Below are positions 7,498 to 16,193 of a stretch of DNA of 64,000 nt, piece after piece. Within the stretch, counting starts at the first letter, position 1. Every line of letters begins with the position of its first letter. The translations under genes were made by a program, and so were the position numbers. This stretch comes from Colwellia sp. 39_35_sub15_T18 (GTDB taxonomy: Bacteria; Pseudomonadota; Gammaproteobacteria; Enterobacterales; Alteromonadaceae), in NCBI GenBank assembly GCA_002162675.1, contig MAAE01000046.1, forward strand, positions 1-64,000, written 5' to 3'. The notes beneath the pieces were generated by a model. It worked only from the letters and a program-made list of their open reading frames with translations, searched no databases and was not told the DNA's origin.

Positions 7498-9021
7498 TTA
7501 AGTAAAAGATAAATGATAACCGACTGTTTTAAGGTATTCCTGCTCTAATGCTAAATCTGCGGTAATGATGGTATGTTCTAGCAGCCAATGTTCAGGAAAC
7601 TGTAAGCTGATATAATCATCATCCGCGGTTAGTGTTAGTGCTGGTAGGAAGTTTGGTTGGCGTTTTATATTTAATAAAGCACTTAACCTTAATAGCACTA
7701 AACACTGAAAAACTTCTGTTTGAGTAAATTGGCTAAATTTAGGGATTTCTCTTAGCTGGATTTTTTTTCGATAAAATCGTGTCAAAGTGGCCAGTAATTT
7801 TTGTTGCTCAGCGTTAAATCCATGCATGTCAGCATGGTTTAATATGTAAGCTGAGTGACGTTGTACTCCCCTAGAGTGAATGTGTAAACCGACTTCGTGT
7901 AACAATGCTGCCCATGACAAAAATGGTTTAATTTTTTTGTCATTCAACTGCCAATTTTTTTTTACTTGTTTGTATAACATTAAGCTGGTTGTTAATACCA
8001 AGTTAGCTTGGCTAGTATCAACGTCGTATCGAGTCGCTAAACTTTGTGCAGAACGCTCGCGTATGTCTGTATGCTGTAAAGACGCTTCCATTTCATACAT
8101 TACTCCTTCTCTTAATGCCGCACTTGCGAATGTTAGCTCAGATATTTTTAAAGTACGAAATATCGCGATTAAAATAGCTAATCCTGCGGGATAAACTTGT
8201 TTTCTGTCTTCTTTACATTCAGCAAGCATAAGATTATCAACCGACTTAGCAGCAATAGCCTCAGTCATTAATTGCTCTAAGTGCGTTAATGTAATTGGTG
8301 TTGCTTCGGTTTGATATTGTGGAATAATTTGACTAATACAACCAATAGTACCTGATGTACCTAAGCAATGTTGCCACCCCAATCTTAGAAATTTGTCTTC
8401 AATCAATTCAAGTTCTTGTTGCGCTGCGGTAATCGCTTTGTTGAACAAGTTTTTTTTTATCAAGCCATCTTGAAAGAAACGCTGAGAGTAACTAACACAC
8501 CCCATATTTAAACTACGTAATAATAACGGTGTAAATTTTTCTCCTATAATTAATTCCGTAGAACCGCCGCCGATATCGATAACCAAATTTTTATTTTCTA
8601 AGGTATTGGTGTGAGCAACACCTTGATATATAAGACGAGCTTCTTCTTCGCCAGAAATAATTTCAACCGGATATGAAAATACTTTTTTAGCCTCTTGTAC
8701 AAACGAATGATAATTTTTGGCTTTACGTAAGGTATAGGTCGCAACAATTCTAACGGAGCTTGGCTCAAAGCCGGTTAAACTTTGTTTTATTAGCGCTAAT
8801 GACTCTATTCCTCTGGCTATAGCCTCGTCAGATAGATAGTTGTCTTTCGTTAAGCCATCAGCTAACCGTACTTTTTGTTTCATTTTATGCAGAATTTGCA
8901 CCGTACCAGAGATAACTCTAGCAACGACTAAATGAAAACTATTTGAACCAATATCTAAAACGGCAATTTTAGTTGAATCTCTTAATTCAAGATCATTAAA
9001 GGCAGTTTTTATTTTGCTCAT
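7498..9021 (-). CDS. ppx: Exopolyphosphatase / pppGpp phosphohydrolase
   Basis: A 507-residue Ppx/GppA protein that removes terminal phosphates from polyphosphate and possibly hydrolyses pppGpp. The ASKHA ATPase fold motifs are present: VLDIGSNSFHLV (21–32), the catalytic-Glu segment SGEEEARLIY (123–132) and VIDIGGGSTEL (147–157). The C-terminal HD-like helical part (LLHEVGLHIHSRG) is complete. The start overlaps the end of ppk by 26 bases on the same strand, giving a ppk–ppx operon. Length matches E. coli Ppx (513), so Ppx is favoured over GppA. Confidence 0.92.
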   Translation of the reverse strand: MSKIKTAFNDLELRDSTKIAVLDIGSNSFHLVVARVISGTVQILHKMKQKVRLADGLTKDNYLSDEAIARGIESLALIKQSLTGFEPSSVRIVATYTLRKAKNYHSFVQEAKKVFSYPVEIISGEEEARLIYQGVAHTNTLENKNLVIDIGGGSTELIIGEKFTPLLLRSLNMGCVSYSQRFFQDGLIKKNLFNKAITAAQQELELIEDKFLRLGWQHCLGTSGTIGCISQIIPQYQTEATPITLTHLEQLMTEAIAAKSVDNLMLAECKEDRKQVYPAGLAILIAIFRTLKISELTFASAALREGVMYEMEASLQHTDIRERSAQSLATRYDVDTSQANLVLTTSLMLYKQVKKNWQLNDKKIKPFLSWAALLHEVGLHIHSRGVQRHSAYILNHADMHGFNAEQQKLLATLTRFYRKKIQLREIPKFSQFTQTEVFQCLVLLRLSALLNIKRQPNFLPALTLTADDDYISLQFPEHWLLEHTIITADLALEQEYLKTVGYHLSFT

Positions 9022-11143
9022 GGTTAGCTTTTTCCAGGTGTTTTAAATACAGATAGGTTTCATTTTGCGAGCGTAGGTTTTTCCTATTACCACGTTTAAC
9101 ATAACTATTGACTTGATCTTTGTCGATAATTCTCGCTTTTAACGTATCTTTGAAATGAATTTCTAGCAGATTGGTTATGGTTTCAATCAGTTTTTGGTCG
9201 TAAATAGGGCAAGACACTTCAATGCGATCTTCCATATTACGTTTCATCAGGTCGGCGGAAGATATATAGACTTTTTTATCGCCATTATTGTGAAAACACA
9301 TGACTCTAGAATGCTCAAGAAAACGGTCAACAACACTGATGATGCTGATGTTGTCGCTCAAGCCTTTTATTTTAGGGCGCAGTGAACACATTCCTCTAAC
9401 TATACCGCGTATTGTCACACCAGCTTGACTTGCTTGATATAACTTATCGATAATAATGTAATCGACTAAATTATTGACCTTAAAGATAATATTAGCGGGT
9501 TTTCCCGCTTGGGCATTAGCTATTTCGTTATCGATCATCATCAATATTGATGACTTAGAATTTAGCGGAGACACTAATAAATGTTCAAAGTTTTGCTGAC
9601 GATAAGGTAGCTGAATTAAGTCGAATATACTAAGAACTTCTTTGGTGATATTTAGATCTTGAGTAAATAAACTGAAGTCGGTGTAAATCTTTGCCGTACT
9701 TTCGTTAAAGTTCCCCGTGCCTATATGTGCATAGTTAACCATTTTTGCTCGTTCATCACGGCTAACAACGCAAATTTTAGTGTGTATTTTAAATGAAGGA
9801 TTACCAAAAACAACGCGAATACCGGCATCTGTCATCGTTTTAGCCCATGCGATATTAGCTTCCTCATCAAACCTAGCTCTTAGCTCCATAACCACGGTAA
9901 CCATTTTTCCATTATCTACCGCGTCTATGAGTGAGCTAACAATTCTTGAGTCTTTAGCAATGCGATACAAGGTAATACGAATATGTTTTACATGAGGATC
10001 GAACGCCGCTTGACGGACAAACTCTGTAAAATGTAAAAATCTATGGTATGGGTAATACAGCAGAATATCTTGTTGTTGAATCGCTTCAAATACTGTGTTG
10101 TAGGCAGAAAATTGTTGATTGGTTAATGCCTCTACAGGTTTGTTTTCTAAGTTACTGCGACCAATATTGGGAAATTTAATAAAATCTTTTACGTTTCGTA
10201 CTTTACCTGCCGCTACTAAATTGTCGAAAGAAGAGTGTTTCAAATGGCGTTTTAAACTTTTCACCATTCCTTCAGGCATATCACCGTCATATATCACTCT
10301 GACAGGTTCGGCGATAAGGCGTTGCTTCATGCTGTCAGACATTTTTTCAACATAACTTTCTGCCATATCATCGTTGATTGAGTATTCCGAATCACGGGTC
10401 ATTTTAAATGAGTAGGCTTCTATGGCGTTAAACTTCACAAAACCAAGAAAAATATCTTCAATAAAAAGTTGGATGATATCTTCAAGTAAAATAATTTTCT
10501 TATATTTTCTCTCTTTTGATAAGGTTGGCAAGATGATAAATCGAGACATTTTATCGGTTGGTATTTCTATGGTGGCATATTTAGTAGGTTTATCGTCTCG
10601 ATGAATTGCTAAGTAGTAATAGGTTGCCGAGTCATGTAAGCGAGAGACTAGGTTGACTTTCTTGTCAATTAAAATGGGGGTGATATGACGCAAGACCTTG
10701 TTTTGAAAAAAACTTTTTAACCAATGAATCTGTCCTTCATTTACCTGATGATGATTTATTAATTGGATATTGTTCTGAGCAAGTTGACTGACCAATTTTT
10801 TATAAATAATGTCAAACTTATCAGTGAGTATAAGAATTTTTTGTTGCATCTGTGTCATCAGCAACTGTTTTTTTGCCGCTTCTTCTTGCTCATTATTATT
10901 CATTTTAATGATTATTTTTCGTCGAACATCTGCCACTCTAACGCGATAAAACTCATCCATATTACTGGAATATATGCCAAGAAAGCGAAACCGTTCAATA
11001 ATAGGGTTATTTTCATCGGCAGCTTCTTGTAAAACTCGTTCATTGAAGGAGAGCCAACTAAGCTCTTTAGGAAAAAATCGTTCATTGAAGGAGAGCCAAC
11101 TAAGCTCTTTAGGAAAAAGTCGTTGTTCAATTGTGCTGTTCAT
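8996..11143 (-). CDS. ppk: Polyphosphate kinase 1
   Basis: A 715-residue Ppk1, the membrane-associated enzyme that polymerises the gamma-phosphate of ATP into polyphosphate. It has the N-terminal PKELSWLSFNERVL signature, IYSSNMDEFYRVR and the PLD-like catalytic halves. H454 in FKIHTKIC corresponds to the autophosphorylated histidine (H435 in E. coli), and H611 in FLEHSR matches the second conserved histidine. The N-terminus carries an in-frame duplication: residues 9–22 are repeated at 23–36 by a 42-bp tandem repeat. ppx follows with overlap. The convergent CHAD-ParA operon makes this a compact polyphosphate region. Confidence 0.93.
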   Translation of the reverse strand: MNSTIEQRLFPKELSWLSFNERFFPKELSWLSFNERVLQEAADENNPIIERFRFLGIYSSNMDEFYRVRVADVRRKIIIKMNNNEQEEAAKKQLLMTQMQQKILILTDKFDIIYKKLVSQLAQNNIQLINHHQVNEGQIHWLKSFFQNKVLRHITPILIDKKVNLVSRLHDSATYYYLAIHRDDKPTKYATIEIPTDKMSRFIILPTLSKERKYKKIILLEDIIQLFIEDIFLGFVKFNAIEAYSFKMTRDSEYSINDDMAESYVEKMSDSMKQRLIAEPVRVIYDGDMPEGMVKSLKRHLKHSSFDNLVAAGKVRNVKDFIKFPNIGRSNLENKPVEALTNQQFSAYNTVFEAIQQQDILLYYPYHRFLHFTEFVRQAAFDPHVKHIRITLYRIAKDSRIVSSLIDAVDNGKMVTVVMELRARFDEEANIAWAKTMTDAGIRVVFGNPSFKIHTKICVVSRDERAKMVNYAHIGTGNFNESTAKIYTDFSLFTQDLNITKEVLSIFDLIQLPYRQQNFEHLLVSPLNSKSSILMMIDNEIANAQAGKPANIIFKVNNLVDYIIIDKLYQASQAGVTIRGIVRGMCSLRPKIKGLSDNISIISVVDRFLEHSRVMCFHNNGDKKVYISSADLMKRNMEDRIEVSCPIYDQKLIETITNLLEIHFKDTLKARIIDKDQVNSYVKRGNRKNLRSQNETYLYLKHLEKANHEQNKNCL
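11037..11120 (-). repeat. 42-bp tandem duplication inside ppk
   Basis: Two adjacent 42-base units, 11037–11078 and 11079–11120, differ at one base near the end. They encode two copies of the 14-residue segment FPKELSWLSFNER plus one residue, with the frame kept. The near identity shows a recent event. Confidence 0.95.
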
Positions 11144-11224
11144 GATCGCTTACTATGAATGTTTATATCTGTTTGTTTATCATAGTGTATTTAGGTTACG
11201 GTTTTATTACGGTTAAGCCAGGTT

Positions 11225-11690
11225 GTCCCTGTATTGGCTGATAGAGGTGAGTGTTTAGCATCAGAATCGAGCTTTTGTCGCATATTAAAAGCTGAAAAAA
11301 TGTTACACCATAGAGGCAAAGCAAAACCTAGAAGTAGTCATACAAAACCGACAAGTTACACCGCTAAAAAAGCCAACGAGGTGTGGAGTTGGGATATCAG
11401 TTATATACCGACAACCGTGATAGGCTAACACTGTTACTTGTATATGATAGAAGATATCTACAGTCGTAAAGTGGTTGGTTGGAAAGTTCACCACAATGAA
11501 ACAGGTGAGTAGGCAGCAGAGCTGCTTCAGCGTAATGTATGGTCAGAGAAAAGCCTGAAGAAAGACTTAGTGCTGCACTCAGATAATGGTGCCCCAATGA
11601 AAAGTCTGACAATGCGAGCTAAAATGTACGACTTAGGTGTTACCTCACGTAATCGCCCAAGAGTAAGCAATTTAACAATTTAGACGACAA
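11225..11690 (+). pseudogene. IS3-family transposase (OrfB) remnant
   Basis: Fragments of an IS3-type integrase-core transposase can be read: SESSFCRILKAEK, then the rve start EVWSWDISYIP with the first catalytic Asp, IEDIYSRKVVGWKVH, and LHSDNGAP with the second Asp. The frame is interrupted by stop codons (for example the TAG at about 11424 and one near 11510). The last third with the catalytic Glu is missing after SRNRPRVSN. No intact terminal repeats are evident, so this is an old relic. Confidence 0.85.
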
Positions 11691-11784
11691 CTGTCTTGAA
11701 AAAAAACGGTTCAGTGATATTAAATCTCTGAATCATGCTAAACCTATGAAAAAACAAAAATATAAAAAGTAATTAAACTTTCTC

Positions 11785-12134
11785 GTCGGTTTGGTGTAAA
11801 TATGCTCGGCGAGCAAGTGAGAACTGTTGATATTAGTAAAGGCGATACTTGATTTTGCACTACAGCATAGATAGAGCGTGAAGCGGAAAAGTAATTTGAA
11901 AAATTAAGCGAGCTAGATAACTTAAAAAGTTTGAGCAAAGACAAGTTTGTAGAGCATTTGTCGGACTTCTTCTGTGAAATGAATATAGTGCACCCTTCTA
12001 GAGAAGGAAATGGTCGAGCACTGAGGCTATTTTGTGAAGTATTGGCAATTCAGGCAAGATATGAGCTTAGTTGGCAATGCATAAGCAAAGAGGCTTGGTT
12101 AAATGCAAATAGCGTGTTCGTGAAGCCATCATAA
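11785..12134 (+). pseudogene. Fic-domain AMPylator remnant
   Basis: A single frame reads through three stops, TGA 11850, TAG 11868 and TAA 11892. It shows a Fic family pattern: VDISKGDT-FC-, an IEREAEK helix, the core NIVHPSREGNGRALRLF and the C-terminal LSWQCISKEAWLNAN. The Fic motif is HPFxxGNGR, so the catalytic His is kept with Phe changed to Ser. Fic enzymes transfer AMP to target proteins, often as toxins. Stops and missing N-terminal sequence make it non-functional. Confidence 0.8.
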
Positions 12135-12235
12135 TAAACTAAAATAGGCTTGGTCATTGTGCTAAACTTGCGTTTTGCTAGTGACCATTATAAATATGGT
12201 TGCAGTTTAGTTTTCACAGCAGTTTGGGTTAATAG

Positions 12236-12577
12236 ATGTCAGATAAATTATTTTTCAAGGGCCGTCAGGATGCACGCCAAAATCATATAAAATACGGTTA
12301 CAAAACCAATACTAATAATAAGCCCGGTAGTAAGAAATATCCATTGTCATTGGTCGTTACAACTGAAGCACGTAAGCTAGAAATTGAAACATTGGTTGCT
12401 GACGCTAACTTGTTCGCTGAGGTTAGCATAGATAATAGTGATGGGGCGGTAGAATCTATTGCTGAACTCACCTTACTGCTTAATAAACACGATACCATTA
12501 CAGTAGATAAGGTACCTGGACGTAACGATCCTTGTATTTGCGGCAGTGGCAATAAATATAAAAAGTGCTGCGGATAG
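12236..12577 (+). CDS. SEC-C metal-binding motif protein
   Basis: A 113-residue protein. It ends in the SEC-C zinc-binding motif [20 protein letters not shown], with the CxCx8CC cysteine pattern also found at the SecA C-terminus. The N-terminal [19 protein letters not shown] segment matches a small family common in marine gammaproteobacteria (PBPRA1643-type). No operon partner is evident, and the function is unknown beyond probable zinc binding. Confidence 0.85.
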   Translation: MSDKLFFKGRQDARQNHIKYGYKTNTNNKPGSKKYPLSLVVTTEARKLEIETLVADANLFAEVSIDNSDGAVESIAELTLLLNKHDTITVDKVPGRNDPCICGSGNKYKKCCG

Positions 12578-12728
12578 AATCTCAGCAACTGCCAACTAGT
12601 CTATTTAGCATTGGCGGTCATTACTTTTTCTTACCGCGCGCTGTTCGCTGAGCTCAAGTTTAACTCACGCTTAGCCCACTATATTTAGCCTCTTAATGAG
12701 GCATTATTTTTTAGGTAACTATAAATAT

Positions 12729-13013
12729 ATGAATCGTACTTCAGTCCCAACACTTATTGGTGTTTTTACTAGTTTATTAGTTATATGGGCGTTACATACC
12801 TTTATAATAATTGATGACTGTTTAGATCATGGTGGCTCTTTTCAATATGACTCTGGTAAGTGTTTACTTGAAAACTCTCAGGTTTATGAATCTAATTTAG
12901 CCAATATCGCTATTTTATTGTATTTTATTATCGGTTTTACCGTCTCGTTGTTAGTTTCGTTTTTTATTCGTTTTCTATTAGGAAAGTATTTAAAACCAAA
13001 CCATAAAACCTAG
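12729..13013 (+). CDS. Small two-helix membrane protein
   Basis: A 94-residue hypothetical protein with two hydrophobic segments: TLIGVFTSLLVIWALHTFII near the N-terminus and a C-terminal LANIAILLYFIIGFTVSLLV stretch. Between them is a short loop with two cysteines (DDCLDHGG, GKCLLEN) that may form a disulfide if periplasmic. ATG 12729 is preferred because it places the first helix near the start; the frame opens at 12696. I do not recognise a family. Confidence 0.6.
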   Translation: MNRTSVPTLIGVFTSLLVIWALHTFIIIDDCLDHGGSFQYDSGKCLLENSQVYESNLANIAILLYFIIGFTVSLLVSFFIRFLLGKYLKPNHKT

Positions 13014-13092
13014 CAAGCAAAAAGCAGTTGGCTTTTAGTTGGCGGTTACTTTGGGATGTTTTGGGGTTATATCTTTTATCAGGAGTTCAGTT

Positions 13093-13572
13093 TTGAGTAA
13101 AATTTTAATATTTGGCAATTCAGGCTCTGGCAAGTCGACACTAGCTAAAAAAATCAGTACTCAGCATAATGTCGCTCATTTAGATCTGGATAGCATCGCT
13201 TGGCAAGCAACAAAACCGCCAACGCGAATGCCTATCGCTGAGTCTGCAATTCAGATAAAGCGCTTTACCGATATTAATGATAGTTGGGTTATTGAAGGAT
13301 GTTATGCTGACTTGCTAGAGCGGGTAATACATAAAGCTGATGAAGTTGTCTTCTTAAATTTATCGATAGATGACTGTATTTTAAATGCTAAAAACCGTCC
13401 TTGGGAGTCACATAAATATGAATCTAAAGCAGCTCAAGACTCAAATTTAGACATGCTTATTGAGTGGATTTCACAGTACCCCAAGAGAACAGACCATTTT
13501 TCTCAACAAGCACACCTTATGTTATTTAATGCCTTTACCGGTAAAAAAGCAATACATACCGCCAATACATAA
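13093..13572 (+). CDS. P-loop adenylate-kinase-like ATPase
   Basis: A 159-residue P-loop NTPase with Walker A GNSGSGKSTLAKK at the N-terminus, the nucleotide-kinase-like DLDSIAWQ and a VIEGCYADLLE segment. This resembles topology-modulation (FlaR-like) or shikimate-kinase-like proteins. The start is TTG 13093, seven bases after a clean AGGAG; the longer frame from 13039 has no such site. The substrate is unknown. Immediately downstream lies an EamA transporter gene with an unclear start codon. Confidence 0.75.
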   Translation: MSKILIFGNSGSGKSTLAKKISTQHNVAHLDLDSIAWQATKPPTRMPIAESAIQIKRFTDINDSWVIEGCYADLLERVIHKADEVVFLNLSIDDCILNAKNRPWESHKYESKAAQDSNLDMLIEWISQYPKRTDHFSQQAHLMLFNAFTGKKAIHTANT

Positions 13573-13624
13573 ATGAGTATATGTAATCAATAAGTCTTTA
13601 TTAAAAACAAGCCTATTTACCAGC

Positions 13625-14479
13625 TTGGCGCTAATCGCCTTTGCGGCTAATTCCGTACTATGCCGCTTAGCATTGGGTACTGGCAGTATTGATGCCTCAA
13701 GCTTTACGGTAATTCGTTTATTATCAGGCGCCGTTGCTCTTTTCATTATTTTAAGCATTAAAGGCAATAATAAAGCTGTGTCGTCTAAAGGCAGCTGGGG
13801 CGCTAGTTTTTCGCTGTTTCTCTATGCAATAACCTTTTCTTATGCTTACCTTTCAATAGATACAGGTACAGGGGCACTTATTCTCTTTGGCTCCGTTCAA
13901 ATTACCATGATATTGCTGGCACTTATTTCTGGTACACGGCTGCATATTAGTGAGTGGTTTGGCGTTATCATTGCTTTTATCGGCTTTATTTATCTCATTT
14001 TACCGAGTATAACCACGCCTTCAATTAACGGTTTTATACTGATGGCTGTCGCTGGAGTTTCATGGGGCATTTATACTTTACTAGGGCGTAGTTCCAAGAA
14101 TGCTCTTATGGATACCAGCTATAACTTTTTAAGAACCATGCCCTTGGTAGCGCTATTAGCTGTTTTTACTATAGAAAATACCAGTTACTCCTTAGAAGGG
14201 ATCGTATTAGCTTTATTATCAGGTGCTATAACATCAGGGGTAGGTTACACAATATGGTATATTGCTCTTCGAGGTCTGTCTTCAACACAATCTGCTGTTA
14301 TCCAATTGTCTGTTCCCGTGATTGCTGCTGTAGGGGGCGTTATGTTTGTGTCTGAGAATATTACCTTTCGTCTTATTATTTCAGCTGCCATCGTTTTGTC
14401 GGGGATATTAATGGTGATTTTAGGTAAATATTACTTTACGCCAAACAGATTGAAAAAACTTAACAGGAAAATGCTATGA
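13625..14479 (+). CDS. EamA/DMT-family permease
   Basis: A ~284-residue drug/metabolite transporter with about ten hydrophobic helices and the duplicated EamA architecture. The second copy begins near IYTLLGRSSKNAL. The substrate is unknown; related proteins export amino acids or metabolites. The start is a problem. TTG 13625 cuts into the first helix, while the open frame extends back to a natural-looking INKSLLKTSLFTS at 13586, where the first codon is ATC instead of ATG. Either a rare start is used or the start codon is mutated. The stop overlaps the next start (ATGA). Confidence 0.78.
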   Translation: MALIAFAANSVLCRLALGTGSIDASSFTVIRLLSGAVALFIILSIKGNNKAVSSKGSWGASFSLFLYAITFSYAYLSIDTGTGALILFGSVQITMILLALISGTRLHISEWFGVIIAFIGFIYLILPSITTPSINGFILMAVAGVSWGIYTLLGRSSKNALMDTSYNFLRTMPLVALLAVFTIENTSYSLEGIVLALLSGAITSGVGYTIWYIALRGLSSTQSAVIQLSVPVIAAVGGVMFVSENITFRLIISAAIVLSGILMVILGKYYFTPNRLKKLNRKML

Positions 14480-15009
14480 ATCGTAGACAATTTATTAAAG
14501 CTTCAATCGTCGGTGGCGGGGGGATTGTAGGTCTTGGTGGCGGAGCATTGTTGCTAATAGACGGAGCGAATAAGGACGAGCTTAGCATCGACTTTGCTTT
14601 AAAAAAGTTGGCTACTTTATCTAACGAAAACCTTATGAATACAGGGGAATGGAATCCACAGCAAATATTTAGCCATTGTGCACAAAGTATTGAATATTCA
14701 ATGTCTGAATTTCCAGCGCATAAATCTAGCTTCTTTAAGGGAACGCTTGGTAAACTAGCTTTTAGTGTTTTTTCACAGCAAGGCAGAATGACTCACAACC
14801 TGAGTGAACCTATCCCTGGGGCACCCAATCTATCTTCAACTCTTGATGTCGAAATAGCGCTAAATCGTTTAAAAAAAGCATTGATAGCATTCGATGAATA
14901 TCAGGGAGTCATTGCACCGCATTTTGCTTATGGTGAATTAACTAAAAAAGAATATGAATTAGCACATCTGATGCACTTATATAATCATCTTCAAGAAATA
15001 CAGAGCTAA
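14476..15009 (+). CDS. DUF1569 protein with Tat-type leader
   Basis: A 177-residue protein of the DUF1569 family, related to DinB-like four-helix bundles, as suggested by the EWNPQQIFSHCAQSIEYSM and ELAHLMHLYNHLQEIQ segments. The N-terminus MNRRQFIKASIVGGGGIVG has a twin-arginine pattern and a hydrophobic segment, so periplasmic export by Tat is likely. The start overlaps the transporter stop by four bases, showing translational coupling. Role unknown. Confidence 0.75.
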   Translation: MNRRQFIKASIVGGGGIVGLGGGALLLIDGANKDELSIDFALKKLATLSNENLMNTGEWNPQQIFSHCAQSIEYSMSEFPAHKSSFFKGTLGKLAFSVFSQQGRMTHNLSEPIPGAPNLSSTLDVEIALNRLKKALIAFDEYQGVIAPHFAYGELTKKEYELAHLMHLYNHLQEIQS

Positions 15010-15091
15010 CAAACTACTAAAATGATGAAATTATTGGTGTTGTAAAAACACTATGCATGTACTAAACAGCACAAAACATATAAAGGTTAGC

Positions 15092-16123
15092 ATGTCAGCA
15101 GATAAAATATGGACACTTAAAAGTATTGCTAAAGAGCTTGGCGTTTCTAATGCAACGGTTTCTAATGCTTTTAACCGACCTGATCAATTATCCGAAAAAC
15201 GTCGAAATGAAATTCTGGCTTCTTGTAAAAAGCTGGGTTATTCAGGACCAAATAAAGCTGCGCAGTCGTTAAGAAAAGGCAAATTTAATATTGCGGCGTT
15301 AGTACTACCCGACAGTGTCGAGTATATGGTTACTGATCCCGTAGCGAGTAAGTTTGTCAAAGGTGTTTCTTCTGTTCTAGAAAAAAATCACGTTAACTTG
15401 TTATTATTCTCAGGTACGTCTGAAAATATAAATGCAGTTTCAGATTTTGTTGATGGCTTCATTTGCTATGGTAGCCCACGTAATACTGAGCTAATTGAGC
15501 AATTAAAAACAACCAGTAAGAAAGTTGTCACCGCTGATTTTGATATTGCTCGCAAAGCGTCAGTGAGTATTGATAACGAACAAGCCGCTTTTGACATAGC
15601 GAAACTTGCCATTCATTCAGACCATGATCATATTGCTATTTTAGGCTTAAGATTACTTGATTCAAATTTAACTAGCCGAGTTTATGGCGCTCCTGATTTC
15701 GATATTCACTGCTCCATTGCTTATCAACGCTTAAATGGCTATAAGCGAGCCATTGCGGAGGCTGGGGCGAAATTAAACACTGACCGAGTGTGGAATATTC
15801 CTGAAAGTAGTCACCACTTTGCTTTAATAGCCGCTAAAGAAGCGCTAACGTCGACTCCTCGCCCTAACGTTTTTCTTTGTATGAGTGACTTAATCGCGCT
15901 GGCTGTTTTGCAAGAAATAAATACTATGGGTTTGAAAATACCAGAGGATATCAGCGTCGTTGGTTTTGATGGTATTGATGAAGCATTGCGCTCTAACCCG
16001 CCATTAACAACAATACACCAAAATAGTGAAGAAAAAGGCATAAAAGCCGCAGAGCTTTTTATCAACAAGGCAACTCATGCCGAGCAGATTTCTTACCGAG
16101 TAGAGCGTGGGAAAAGTTGCTAA
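15092..16123 (+). CDS. scrR: LacI-family regulator, probable sucrose repressor
   Basis: A ~343-residue LacI-type repressor. The N-terminal helix-turn-helix and hinge are TLKSIAKELGVSNATVSNAF and KKLGYSGPNKAAQSLR. The effector domain ends with the family phrase ISVVGFDGIDEA. ATG 15092 has AAAGG five bases upstream; the frame also allows 15053. The target sites are probably the two identical CTTAATCGATTAAG palindromes at 18732 and 20282, since both flank sucrose genes and have the central CG typical of LacI operators. This link is inference. The C-terminus is slightly short. Confidence 0.85.
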   Translation: MSADKIWTLKSIAKELGVSNATVSNAFNRPDQLSEKRRNEILASCKKLGYSGPNKAAQSLRKGKFNIAALVLPDSVEYMVTDPVASKFVKGVSSVLEKNHVNLLLFSGTSENINAVSDFVDGFICYGSPRNTELIEQLKTTSKKVVTADFDIARKASVSIDNEQAAFDIAKLAIHSDHDHIAILGLRLLDSNLTSRVYGAPDFDIHCSIAYQRLNGYKRAIAEAGAKLNTDRVWNIPESSHHFALIAAKEALTSTPRPNVFLCMSDLIALAVLQEINTMGLKIPEDISVVGFDGIDEALRSNPPLTTIHQNSEEKGIKAAELFINKATHAEQISYRVERGKSC

Positions 16124-16193
16124 GCATAACCATCATAAGTTGAAGTATAACCATAAGTAGCACCTTGAAAGTACTGCCTTTAAAGTACCGCCT

